Positions 1-6,832 of a DNA stretch of 28,598 nt are shown piece by piece; position 1 is the first letter of the stretch; each line of letters opens with the position of its first letter. The position numbers were made by a program, and so were the translations under genes. Origin of the DNA: Bacillota bacterium (GTDB lineage Bacteria; Bacillota; Clostridia; Lachnospirales; Lachnospiraceae). Under the pieces are notes generated by a model. The model ran no database searches. It worked only from the letters and a program-made list of their open reading frames with translations, and was not told where the DNA came from. The stretch covers positions 1-28,598 of the forward strand of contig JAEWMT010000024.1 in the NCBI GenBank assembly GCA_023393095.1, written 5' to 3'.

Positions 1-136
1 ATATTGTATACACAGCAGATACTTTCGGAGCGAAAGTAAAGTGTTAAAACACTTATGCCCGAAGGAAGCGTTGGAGCGGAGAAATATGTATCGGCTGTGT
101 ATACAATTACATAGACTATATAGTTTCGCAATTACC
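1..136 (+). repeat. Structured interspersed repeat, copy 1
   Basis: First of three copies of the same element (others at 8905-9042 and, inverted, 22411-22559). The ends form a long terminal inverted repeat: ATTGTATACACAGC at 3-16 against GCTGTGTATACAAT at 94-107, extended inward by GATAC/GTATC with one mismatch. Inside are two small hairpins, ACTTTCG-GAG-CGAAAGT and AAGTGTT-AA-AACACTT, then a conserved stretch CCCGAAGGAAGCGTTGGAGC. A 3' tail ending in AGTTTCGCAATTACC is shared with copy 2. It ends six bases from the stop of the minus-strand deaminase gene. The left edge may be cut by the window. Whether it is a MITE-like element or a transcribed RNA cannot be told from sequence alone. Confidence 0.85.
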
Positions 137-141
137 TAAAT

Positions 142-630
142 TTAATATCCAAAGGTACCGGCTAAGGATTCATCATCTGTAATCCAATCATTTACATTAA
201 CGATACGGTACTCATCCTTTGTATCCCGAAGTATAACTTTCTCGATACCGGCATTAATAACTAATCGCTTACACATCGAACAGCAGCTGGAATTAACTAT
301 GTATTTTTCTGAATTCTTTTCTGTTCCAACCAGATACAAGGTACTGCCGATCATTTTATCACGGGAAGCACTGATAATAGCATTTGCTTCTGCATGAACG
401 CTCCGGCATAACTCATAGCGCTCTCCCCTAGGAATATTTAATTTTTCACGGACACATACCCCGAGATCTGAACAATTTTTACGTCCTCTCGGAGAGCCTA
501 CATAACCGGTCGAAATAACTTCATCATTTTTTACAATCACTGCTCCATAATTTCTTCTTAAGCAGGTACCTCTTTGTGATACCATTTCAGCGAGATCCAG
601 GTAATAATTCGTTTTATCACGTCTTTCCAT
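142..630 (-). CDS. Deoxycytidylate (dCMP) deaminase-family protein
   Basis: A 162-residue cytosolic zinc hydrolase of the cytidine/deoxycytidylate deaminase fold. The family converts dCMP to dUMP for dTTP synthesis; the ComEB protein of Bacillus belongs here. The zinc site is visible as HAEANA (His79, Glu81 as the proton shuttle) and SSCCSMC (Cys117, Cys120). The usual Pro-Cys before the second zinc ligand is Cys-Cys here, a mild deviation that should not abolish zinc binding. Length is typical and the fold appears complete. The start is supported by AGGAGG 12 bases upstream on the minus strand. It stands alone, divergent from the lipoprotein at 1005, with the repeat element immediately beyond its stop. 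dCMP rather than another substrate is inferred from family resemblance. Confidence 0.85.
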   Translation of the reverse strand: MERRDKTNYYLDLAEMVSQRGTCLRRNYGAVIVKNDEVISTGYVGSPRGRKNCSDLGVCVREKLNIPRGERYELCRSVHAEANAIISASRDKMIGSTLYLVGTEKNSEKYIVNSSCCSMCKRLVINAGIEKVILRDTKDEYRIVNVNDWITDDESLAGTFGY

Positions 631-1004
631 AATCTAAGATTACCTCCTATGTATCGTAATAAAAAATATTCTATAATCTAATTACAAGTAATCTAAATTG
701 CTCTAGTATATATGGATATTATCATTTCCTGTGTTGAATGTAAATATTTTATGTGTTTTCCTCTTAAATTTCACCAGCAGTTCTGCGTTTTCTTATTATA
801 GAAGGATGAAATGTGCTCAATTAAATTACCTTAAAACTGAGAAACTGGGGATTTTTCGTCCCAGAAGTTTTGTGCACTATTGGAAATTCATTTTGTTATA
901 CGACAGTTTCTTTCTAGGAAAATAGTGCTAATTACTTATTTAAATAAATTTTAAATATTATTATAATTATTATGACGAAATAACAAATGATGAGGAGAAA
1001 TATG
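631..1004. other. Divergent intergenic region, no convincing gene
   Basis: AT-rich spacer between the divergent deaminase and lipoprotein genes, so both promoters should lie here. I see one hairpin-like stretch around 840-873 (CTGGG/CCCAG with flanking AAAC/GTTT) without a clear role. A 64-codon frame at 731-925 has no ribosome site and an unconvincing composition, so it is not called. Confidence 0.5.
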
Positions 1005-1379
1005 ATGAAAAGAAGCATTTCAATTTTATTAGTAACAGTATTATTATTTAGTGTTGTTTTGGCTGGCTGTAGTAAAAAATCAGAGCTTTTGGGTAAATGG
1101 ACGCTAACTAGTGCAGAAGCTGATGGTAAACCAGTACCAGAAGAGCAACTAGAACAATTTGGCATGAAAGATTATACAATAGAATTTAAAGCTAAAGGCA
1201 AAGCTGAACTTAAAGCAGGTGCAAATTCTATAGATGCTGATTATAAAGAAAAAGATGGTGAAATTACAGTCTCTGAGCCTGGTAAGGGTAAGAGTGATGA
1301 CGATTTGATATTTAAATTAAAAGATGGTAAATTATCAGGTGATATGGATGGGGTTACCATGGTTTTTGAAAAGAAGTAA
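1005..1379 (+). CDS. Small secreted lipoprotein, lipocalin-like
   Basis: A lipoprotein of about 124 residues. It has a short basic N-terminus, a hydrophobic stretch and the lipobox LAGC followed by SKK, so the mature protein should be lipid-anchored on the outer face of the membrane. The remainder (LLGKWTLTSAEADGKPV..., then alternating charged and hydrophobic strands ending in FEKK) resembles the small beta-barrel lipocalin-like lipoproteins common in clostridia, whose function is unknown. Two earlier ATGs exist (987 and 1002). I prefer 1005 because AGGAG at 993-997 is then seven bases away. It is followed by a strong terminator, so it is probably a single-gene transcript. Confidence 0.75.
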   Translation: MKRSISILLVTVLLFSVVLAGCSKKSELLGKWTLTSAEADGKPVPEEQLEQFGMKDYTIEFKAKGKAELKAGANSIDADYKEKDGEITVSEPGKGKSDDDLIFKLKDGKLSGDMDGVTMVFEKK

Positions 1380-1435
1380 CTATTTAGAAATATATACAAT
1401 AACGTTTTAATATATTCAAATGAATATCTAAAGGG

Positions 1436-1479
1436 CGCGTCGCATATTATTTTTTAGTTAGTATGTGACGCGTTTTTTT
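1436..1479 (+). terminator. Intrinsic terminator of the lipoprotein gene
   Basis: Stem CGCGTCGCATA (1436-1446) pairs with TATGTGACGCG (1462-1472) with one G-U wobble, followed directly by a run of seven T. It separates the lipoprotein gene from the EF-G-like gene. Confidence 0.85.
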
Positions 1480-1611
1480 GTAACTGGATTTTACAAAAAA
1501 AGAAATCGAAACTGCAAGATTTTTTGACAACAGCTTTGCTTTTCTTGTTTTATCTCTTATATGTCATCACAATTCGCTAACATAATCTTTGTTAATATTT
1601 ACAAAAAACTA

Positions 1612-1640
1612 TTGTAAATAAAACCTTCCTCTAGTAAAAT
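1612..1640 (+). promoter_or_regulatory. Predicted sigma-A promoter of the EF-G-like gene
   Basis: TTGTAA (1612-1617), a 17-base spacer, then TAAAAT (1635-1640). Spacing is ideal and both boxes are near consensus. Transcription would start near 1647 and give a leader of about 105 bases containing the fold described at 1656-1720. Confidence 0.5.
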
Positions 1641-1655
1641 ATACTAAGAAGTATC

Positions 1656-1720
1656 TTTGGGTGAAGATATGAAATTTCAAACGGATTTAGGTAATACCTG
1701 CTAAATTCGCCACCCCTAAA
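1656..1720 (+). promoter_or_regulatory. Structured 5' leader of unknown class
   Basis: The leader of the EF-G-like gene can fold into a closed multi-stem structure. An outer stem pairs TTTGGGTG (1656-1663) with CACCCCTAAA (1711-1720), with one bulged base. An inner nine-pair stem joins CGGATTTAG (1682-1690) and CTAAATTCG (1701-1709) around GTAATACCTG. GAAATTTC at 1671-1678 is a further small palindrome. It does not match the core motifs of the lysine, purine, TPP, SAM, THF or cyclic-di-GMP riboswitches as I know them. No terminator follows, so any control would act on translation or RNA stability. The folding is by eye only. Confidence 0.4.
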
Positions 1721-1753
1721 CCTACTTACTATAAGCGTATTGGAGGAAATCAT

Positions 1754-3841
1754 ATGAATGTTTACACTTCGGAAAAGATTCGCAATGTTGTTTTGTTGGG
1801 CCACGGTGGCTGTGGCAAGACTACTTTAGTCGAAGCCATAGCGTATACAACAGGAATACTCAAACGTCAGGGAAAAGTGGAAGAGGGAAATACAATCAGT
1901 GATTATGACAAGGAGGAACAGAAGAGACTGTTCTCAATTTGCACTACGGTAGTACCAGTGATTTTTGAAGACATCAAAGTTAACTTCTTAGACACACCCG
2001 GTTATTTTGATTTCGTAGGCGAAGTAGAAGAGGCATTAGCAGTAGCGGACGCAGCTGTAATTGTGATTTCAGCTAAAGCAGGTGTTGAAGTAGGAACACT
2101 GAAGGCATGGGATTTTTGTGAGAAATTCAACTTACCCAGAATATTTTTTGTAACAGATATGGATGATGATAATGCGAGTTATCGTGAAGTTGTTGAAAAA
2201 TTAACAGACCTATATGGTAAAAAGATTGCACCTTTTCATATTCCGATTAGAGAAAATCAGAAATTTGTGGGATATGTTAACGTTGTTAAGATGGCGGGCA
2301 GAAGATTTACGACTGCCAGCAATTATGAGGAATGTGACATTCCCGATTATAGTATGGAAAATCTTTCGAAGTCCAGAGAAACTCTTTTGGATGCAGTTGC
2401 TGAAACCAGTGAGGAATTGATGGATAAATATTTCGCAGGAGAGGAATTCACTCAGCAGGAGATATCTATGGCACTTCGAAATAACGTAATAGATGGTTCC
2501 GTTATTCCCGTAATGTGCGGTTCCGGTGTACATGCACAGGGTACAACAATGTTACTGCAAGCAATCGAGAAATATTTTCCCGATCCTACCAAGAATAGCA
2601 GTATTGGTAAGAACGTCAAGAATGGGGAAGCTTTCACAGCTGACTATGATGATAAAAAGCCATTTACTGCAAGAGTATTTAAAACCATTGCAGATCCATT
2701 CATTGGTAAATTCTCGTTATTTAAGGTGTATTCCGGTGTGATTAAATCGGATTCGATTGTGTTTAATGCGGACAAGGACACCGAAGAAAAGGTAAATCGC
2801 CTTTATGTATTAAGAGGCAAAGAGCAGATAGAAGTAACGGAGCTTCATGCTGGAGATATCGGAGCTCTTGGTAAGCTTAGTGATACTGTAACAGGGGATA
2901 CTCTTTCCACGAAGGCTGTTCCGGTTATTTATGATCCGATTGAAGTATCTACTCCCTATACATATCAGAGATTTAAAACCAAGAATAAGGGTGATGATGA
3001 TAAGGTTTCACAGGCATTAGCAAAACTGATGGATGAAGATTTAACACTTAAGATGGTGAATGATAAGGAAAACAGACAGACCTTATTATATGGTATCGGA
3101 GATCAGCAGTTAGAGATCGTCATTAATAAGTTGCTTACGAAATACAAAGTTGAGATAGAGGTTATGAAGCCCAGAGTACCATTCAGAGAAACACTTCGTA
3201 AGAAGGTACGTATACAGGGTAAATATAAGAAACAATCCGGTGGTCATGGACAGTATGGTGACGTTCATATTGAATTCGAACCCTCTGGAGATATGGAAAA
3301 GCCTTATATTTTTGAAGAGAAGATATTCGGAGGTGCGGTGCCTAAGAATTACTTCCCGGCAGTTGAAAAAGGTATTGCGGAATGTGTAATTAAGGGTCCG
3401 GTTGCAGGGTATCCGGTTGTGGGGCTGAAGGCTACCTTAGTGGACGGCTCTTACCATCCGGTTGATTCTTCGGAAATGGCCTTCAAGATGGCCACTATTC
3501 AGGCCTTCAAACAGGGATTCATGGAGGCATCTCCGGTTTTACTTGAGCCAATTGCCTCTTTAAAAGTACTAGTACCGGATAAGTTTACCGGTGATATCAT
3601 GGGCGATTTGAATAAACGCCGCGGCCGTGTACTTGGTATGAATCCAATGTCTGGAGGAAAACAGGAAATAGTAGCAGATATTCCAATTTCTGAATTGTAT
3701 GGATACTCCACGGATCTACGTTCAATGACAGGTGGTATCGGTGATTTTTCCTATGAATTCTCACGCTACGAACAAGCACCTTCTGATGTTCAGCAGAAGG
3801 TAATGGAAGAGAATAAGAAAGAAGAGGAAGCAGAAGCATAA
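1754..3841 (+). CDS. EF-G-like translational GTPase (EF-G2 type)
   Basis: A 695-residue protein with the full length and domain order of elongation factor G: an N-terminal GTPase followed by domains II-V. The P-loop is GHGGCGKT (residues 16-23) and G3 is DTPG (80-83). G4, normally NKMD, reads TDMD (134-137). The switch I segment, RGITI in true EF-G, is RLFSI. These are marks of the divergent EF-G paralogues often named FusA2 or EF-G2, not of housekeeping EF-G or of TetM-type ribosome protection proteins. The C-terminus ends in a Glu/Lys-rich tail. No rpsL, rpsG or tuf genes are near, as expected for a paralogue. GGAGG at 1742-1746 supports the start. A role on the ribosome is inferred; the exact step is unknown. 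Confidence 0.85.
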   Translation: MNVYTSEKIRNVVLLGHGGCGKTTLVEAIAYTTGILKRQGKVEEGNTISDYDKEEQKRLFSICTTVVPVIFEDIKVNFLDTPGYFDFVGEVEEALAVADAAVIVISAKAGVEVGTLKAWDFCEKFNLPRIFFVTDMDDDNASYREVVEKLTDLYGKKIAPFHIPIRENQKFVGYVNVVKMAGRRFTTASNYEECDIPDYSMENLSKSRETLLDAVAETSEELMDKYFAGEEFTQQEISMALRNNVIDGSVIPVMCGSGVHAQGTTMLLQAIEKYFPDPTKNSSIGKNVKNGEAFTADYDDKKPFTARVFKTIADPFIGKFSLFKVYSGVIKSDSIVFNADKDTEEKVNRLYVLRGKEQIEVTELHAGDIGALGKLSDTVTGDTLSTKAVPVIYDPIEVSTPYTYQRFKTKNKGDDDKVSQALAKLMDEDLTLKMVNDKENRQTLLYGIGDQQLEIVINKLLTKYKVEIEVMKPRVPFRETLRKKVRIQGKYKKQSGGHGQYGDVHIEFEPSGDMEKPYIFEEKIFGGAVPKNYFPAVEKGIAECVIKGPVAGYPVVGLKATLVDGSYHPVDSSEMAFKMATIQAFKQGFMEASPVLLEPIASLKVLVPDKFTGDIMGDLNKRRGRVLGMNPMSGGKQEIVADIPISELYGYSTDLRSMTGGIGDFSYEFSRYEQAPSDVQQKVMEENKKEEEAEA

Positions 3842-4275
3842 TAAATTTAACAAAGGAAGTGGCTATCAATTTAGATATTTCATTAATGAAATAAGGGACT
3901 AAGTACAATCTCTAAACAGTGCATTAAGGGATTATGGAGTGCTCTCCGTAAAGTAGACAATTGAAAAATTAAAAGATTTAGAATGCTGCTCTAAGTTAGG
4001 GCAGCATTCTTTATGCCACTCTATGCTATTTTTGTGATTGAGGTCATTTACAACATCCACTTTTTTATCAACCGTTACAATGAGGATATTTACCTAGCAT
4101 TTATAAGTGGTATATTTTTTTATTTATGATATTGAAAAATATGGGAAGAGGATATAAAATGGGTTAAGTAAATGGAAAGTATTCAAAATATAATAAGCGA
4201 CAGAAAGCTTTATGAATTTAAGAATAAGATATACTTATGAAAACATATTTGAGATAAAGGATAGGATGATTTTGT
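3842..4275. other. Intergenic region with palindrome and hairpin
   Basis: No gene is visible in these 434 bases. They contain a 16-base perfect palindrome, ATTTCATTAATGAAAT (3877-3892), shortly after the EF-G-like stop, the hairpin listed at 3980-4013, and an AT-rich run-up to the cyclophilin gene that probably holds its promoter. I could not settle on promoter boxes. Confidence 0.5.
3980..4013 (+). terminator. Probable terminator hairpin after the EF-G-like gene
   Basis: AGAATGCTGC (3980-3989) pairs perfectly with GCAGCATTCT (4001-4010) around an 11-base loop. Only a short T run follows (CTTTATG), so termination may be weak. Confidence 0.55.
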
Positions 4276-4956
4276 ATGAAAAGACGGATTACCTTTTTTG
4301 TGGTTATATTACTTGGAATATCATTATTTACAGGCTGCCAGAAAGAGATTAACCAGCTAAGCAAGCCAAAATCAGGCGATACTGTTGCAGAGATTAATGT
4401 TCGGTATTATGGGACAATCTATGTAAAATTCTTTGAAAGAGAAGCACCGAAGGCGGTTGATAATTTTGTTACACATGCGAAGGATGGCTACTATGATGGA
4501 TTATCCATCTACAAGATCATCGAAAATTCTCTGGTCGAGAGCGGAGATCCGACCAATAAAGGCAGCGGCGGTGAGAGCATTTGGGGTAATGAATTTAAGG
4601 ATGAGTTCAATCCTTATCTTCAGCCTTATTATGGTGCTATGTGTATGGTCAATTCAGGACCGGATAAGAATGGAAGTCGATTTTTTATCGTACAGGCAGA
4701 TAAAACCTATGATGATAAAGTTTTAGATCAGATTGAACAGACTTATCAGGTTAAATTCAACAAAAGAGCCAGAGAATTGTATGGCAATGTTGGAGGAGCA
4801 CCTTGGTTTTACGAGCGAAATACTGTATTTGGACAAGTTTATCAGGGATTTGAAGTTCTTGATAAAATCGCGAAGGTAAGTAAATCGGATGTAGAACTTG
4901 GAATACCGACAGAAAAGGTTATAATTGATAAGATTAATATCGTTAAACAAAAATAG
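4276..4956 (+). CDS. Lipoprotein cyclophilin-type peptidyl-prolyl isomerase
   Basis: A 226-residue exported lipoprotein (lipobox FTGC at residue 20) carrying a cyclophilin domain from about residue 40 to the end. Cyclophilins isomerise X-Pro bonds; at this location the protein would assist folding of exported proteins outside the membrane. Core motifs are recognisable: ESGDPTNKGSGG for the family's QGGDPTGTGxGG, and MVNSGPDKNGSRFFIV for MANxGPxTNGSQFFI. The catalytic Arg of FHRVI is replaced: the segment reads IYKII, with Lys in its place. Gln of QGGDP is Ser or Glu depending on alignment. An insertion of about 30 residues (DKVLDQIEQTYQVKFNKRAREL) follows the FFIV strand. Activity may therefore be reduced, with the protein acting more as a holdase. 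It is monocistronic, bounded by a terminator. Confidence 0.85.
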   Translation: MKRRITFFVVILLGISLFTGCQKEINQLSKPKSGDTVAEINVRYYGTIYVKFFEREAPKAVDNFVTHAKDGYYDGLSIYKIIENSLVESGDPTNKGSGGESIWGNEFKDEFNPYLQPYYGAMCMVNSGPDKNGSRFFIVQADKTYDDKVLDQIEQTYQVKFNKRARELYGNVGGAPWFYERNTVFGQVYQGFEVLDKIAKVSKSDVELGIPTEKVIIDKINIVKQK

Positions 4957-5015
4957 AAGAATTTGCAATCAACCACCAATATATTTTAATCAAAAATTCC
5001 TGTTTAAGCTGTGTA

Positions 5016-5067
5016 TATAAAAAGTTCCATATCAATTAAGAGATTAGTTGATATGGAACTTTTTATA
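5016..5067. terminator. Strong intrinsic terminator
   Basis: A perfect 20-pair stem: TATAAAAAGTTCCATATCAA (5016-5035) against its complement at 5048-5067, with a 12-base loop. The A- and T-rich stem flanks allow it to work in both directions. It isolates the LCP/BlaI cassette from the cyclophilin gene. Confidence 0.85.
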
Positions 5068-5175
5068 TGAAAATATTGATATGGTTTCTTAAATATACAT
5101 AAGTTATGGAAAAATCACAGAATGTTATTGATAAAAGATAATTTGTTAAAAAATATCAGGTATTAGGAAGATGAA

Positions 5176-5231
5176 TTTCGTTGACAAGTGTCAACTTATA
5201 TATTGACATTTGTCAACGAAAGCTTTATATT
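5176..5231 (+). promoter_or_regulatory. Promoter with twin BlaI-type operators
   Basis: Two copies of the palindrome TTGACA-NN-TGTCAA lie at 5181-5194 and 5203-5216, with centres 22 bases (two helical turns) apart. They are embedded in a larger inverted repeat running from TTTCG (5176) to CGAAA (5221). The second copy supplies a consensus -35 box (TTGACA, 5203-5208); after exactly 17 bases comes TATATT (5226-5231). BlaI/MecI repressors bind short palindromes with ACA-NN-TGT cores, and a gene for such a repressor lies in the transcript, so these are its likely operators. A bound dimer on the second site would cover the -35 region. That the local BlaI binds here is inference. Confidence 0.75.
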
Positions 5232-5297
5232 AATTGTATGGTAAATAACTCAACTTTTCTAGCTATTAATTAAAATAATATAAGGGGAATAAATCTG

Positions 5298-6368
5298 ATG
5301 AAAAAAAGAAAAAAGGCAAAGAGAAGAATTATTATTATATTAGGAACTATTATTTTATTATGTATTACTTTTTGTATATCTCCTTTCGGGAAAAAGTTAT
5401 TTATTCATATGGCCGGCAATTATATTTATGGTAAATTAAATGTAAAGGAACCAACAAAAGATATAAATACAAGTAATAATAAAATTCAACCCCAAAACAT
5501 TGTCGAAAATGATGACATTAATAAAAAAAATAATAGTAGTAATATAGAAAAAAATATATTACTAATTGGTGAAGAACAATTTGATGGTGCATCAAATACT
5601 GATGCAATGATAGTGGCATCTTTAAATACTAAAGATAAAACTATAAAATTAACATCGTTAATGAGAGATTTATATGTTAACATACCCGGATATCGTAATA
5701 ATAAACTTAATTCAGTATTTTCAAAAGGGGGTATAGAATTACTTTATGAAACCATCGGTAATAATTTTGGAATTAATATTGATGGCTATATCCTTGTAAA
5801 CTTCAAATCACTCGAATATATCGTCAATAAATTAGGCGGTATAAAAGTAACATTAACTAAAAATGAAGCGGATTATCTAAATGCCAAAAATTATATATCA
5901 AATAAAAAGTATCGAAATGTAGTAGAAGGTACTCAGACAATGAACGGCAATCAAGTAATGGGATATTGCAGGATAAGATATGTATCTACTGGAACACAAA
6001 ATGATGATTTTGGTAGAACACAAAGACAGAGATTAGTTTTAAAATCTATTTATCAAAAAATCCGAAAAATGAACGTTTTAAAACTAACATGGTTTATGAA
6101 TGATATATTATCCAATCAAAATATAATGACTGATATTTCACGGACGGAATTTAATAACTATTTTGAACAACTTGTAGATCTTATAGGCCACATTAAAATC
6201 AAAGAATATAGGGTTCCTGCAGATGGTACATATGAAAATCAAAAGGTTTTACTAGGAAGTAAGAAGGCTGCTGTGCTTGTACCTAAGGATTGGAATGCCA
6301 TTCGTAACGATATTAATAATTTTATTTATAATTCTAAAATAGAACAAGATAATACTAGTGATTATTAA
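5298..6368 (+). CDS. LytR-CpsA-Psr (LCP) family cell-wall ligase
   Basis: A 356-residue membrane protein: basic N-terminus, one transmembrane helix (about residues 10-30), an Asn-rich linker (45-84), then an extracellular LCP domain (about 85-250) and a C-terminal tail. LCP enzymes transfer lipid-linked glycopolymers such as teichoic acids to peptidoglycan. Family marks are NTDAMIVASLN (Asp102), TSLMRDLYV (Arg123, Asp124), RIRY (Arg225, Arg227) and DDFGRTQRQR (Arg240). The first acidic motif (GxD after the NILLIG strand) reads GEE. It is first in the cassette, directly behind the twin-operator promoter, with AAGGGG as ribosome site. Its LCP domain is strikingly like the one in the receptor at 6825-8786; both contain NYISNKKYRNV. 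It is therefore probably the induced effector. Confidence 0.88.
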   Translation: MKKRKKAKRRIIIILGTIILLCITFCISPFGKKLFIHMAGNYIYGKLNVKEPTKDINTSNNKIQPQNIVENDDINKKNNSSNIEKNILLIGEEQFDGASNTDAMIVASLNTKDKTIKLTSLMRDLYVNIPGYRNNKLNSVFSKGGIELLYETIGNNFGINIDGYILVNFKSLEYIVNKLGGIKVTLTKNEADYLNAKNYISNKKYRNVVEGTQTMNGNQVMGYCRIRYVSTGTQNDDFGRTQRQRLVLKSIYQKIRKMNVLKLTWFMNDILSNQNIMTDISRTEFNNYFEQLVDLIGHIKIKEYRVPADGTYENQKVLLGSKKAAVLVPKDWNAIRNDINNFIYNSKIEQDNTSDY

Positions 6369-6430
6369 TAAGTATTTGAAAAAGAACGATGCGCTACGAG
6401 ATTATTTAATAAAGGAGACCAAGTGAAATT

Positions 6431-6832
6431 ATGAATGATAAAGATAGCTATGAAAGATTACCAGACTCTGAACTGTTAATCATGAAAATTATTTGGCAGT
6501 CTGGAGTACCAATTGGTACGGGTAGAATTGTTGAATTGGTGTGTGAACAAAAAAATTGGTCACGTTCTACAGTGCAAGTTTTATTATCACGTCTTGTAGA
6601 ACGCGGTTTTATTGAAATGCAGAAAAAAGGCAGATTCAAGTTTTATGATCCTTTGATTAAGGAGGATGAGTATTTATCAAAAGAGACAAAAACATTTATG
6701 GAACAGTTTTACAGCAACTCCTATAAAAAATTAATTGCTTCCTTAGTTGAGAATCGGACGATAACGGAAAGAGATATCGATGATATTGTTCAAATAATAA
6801 AAGAAGCGAAAGGAGATGAAAAGGTTGAATAA
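6431..6832 (+). CDS. BlaI/MecI/CopY-family repressor
   Basis: A 133-residue winged-helix repressor of the BlaI/MecI family. These proteins bind promoter palindromes as dimers and are cleaved after a signal from the BlaR1/MecR1 membrane protease. The N-terminal half shows the family pattern: LPDSELLIMKIIWQSG, the recognition helix region NWSRSTVQVLLSRLVERGFI, and a wing (KKGRFKFYDPLI). The C-terminal dimerisation half includes YKKLIASLVENRTIT, the region where BlaI homologues are cut. It lies 62 bases after the LCP gene, with AAGGAG upstream, and overlaps the receptor gene, the arrangement of blaI-blaR1 pairs. Probable targets are the twin palindromes at 5181-5216, which would give autoregulation. 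No beta-lactamase or PBP gene is in the window. Confidence 0.9.
   Translation: MNDKDSYERLPDSELLIMKIIWQSGVPIGTGRIVELVCEQKNWSRSTVQVLLSRLVERGFIEMQKKGRFKFYDPLIKEDEYLSKETKTFMEQFYSNSYKKLIASLVENRTITERDIDDIVQIIKEAKGDEKVE

Noticed and set aside
731..925. A 64-codon plus-strand open frame
   Set aside because: It has no ribosome site, a composition unlike a protein, and lies in a divergent promoter region with a hairpin inside.
1656..1720. A known riboswitch class in the EF-G-like leader
   Set aside because: None of the conserved cores I can recall (lysine, purine, SAM, TPP, THF, cyclic-di-GMP, preQ1) is present; kept only as a structured leader.
1754..3841. Reading the EF-G-like gene as TetM-type tetracycline resistance
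   Set aside because: The P-loop surroundings, switch I and G4 motifs fit the EF-G2 paralogue group, and no resistance context or mobile element is present.
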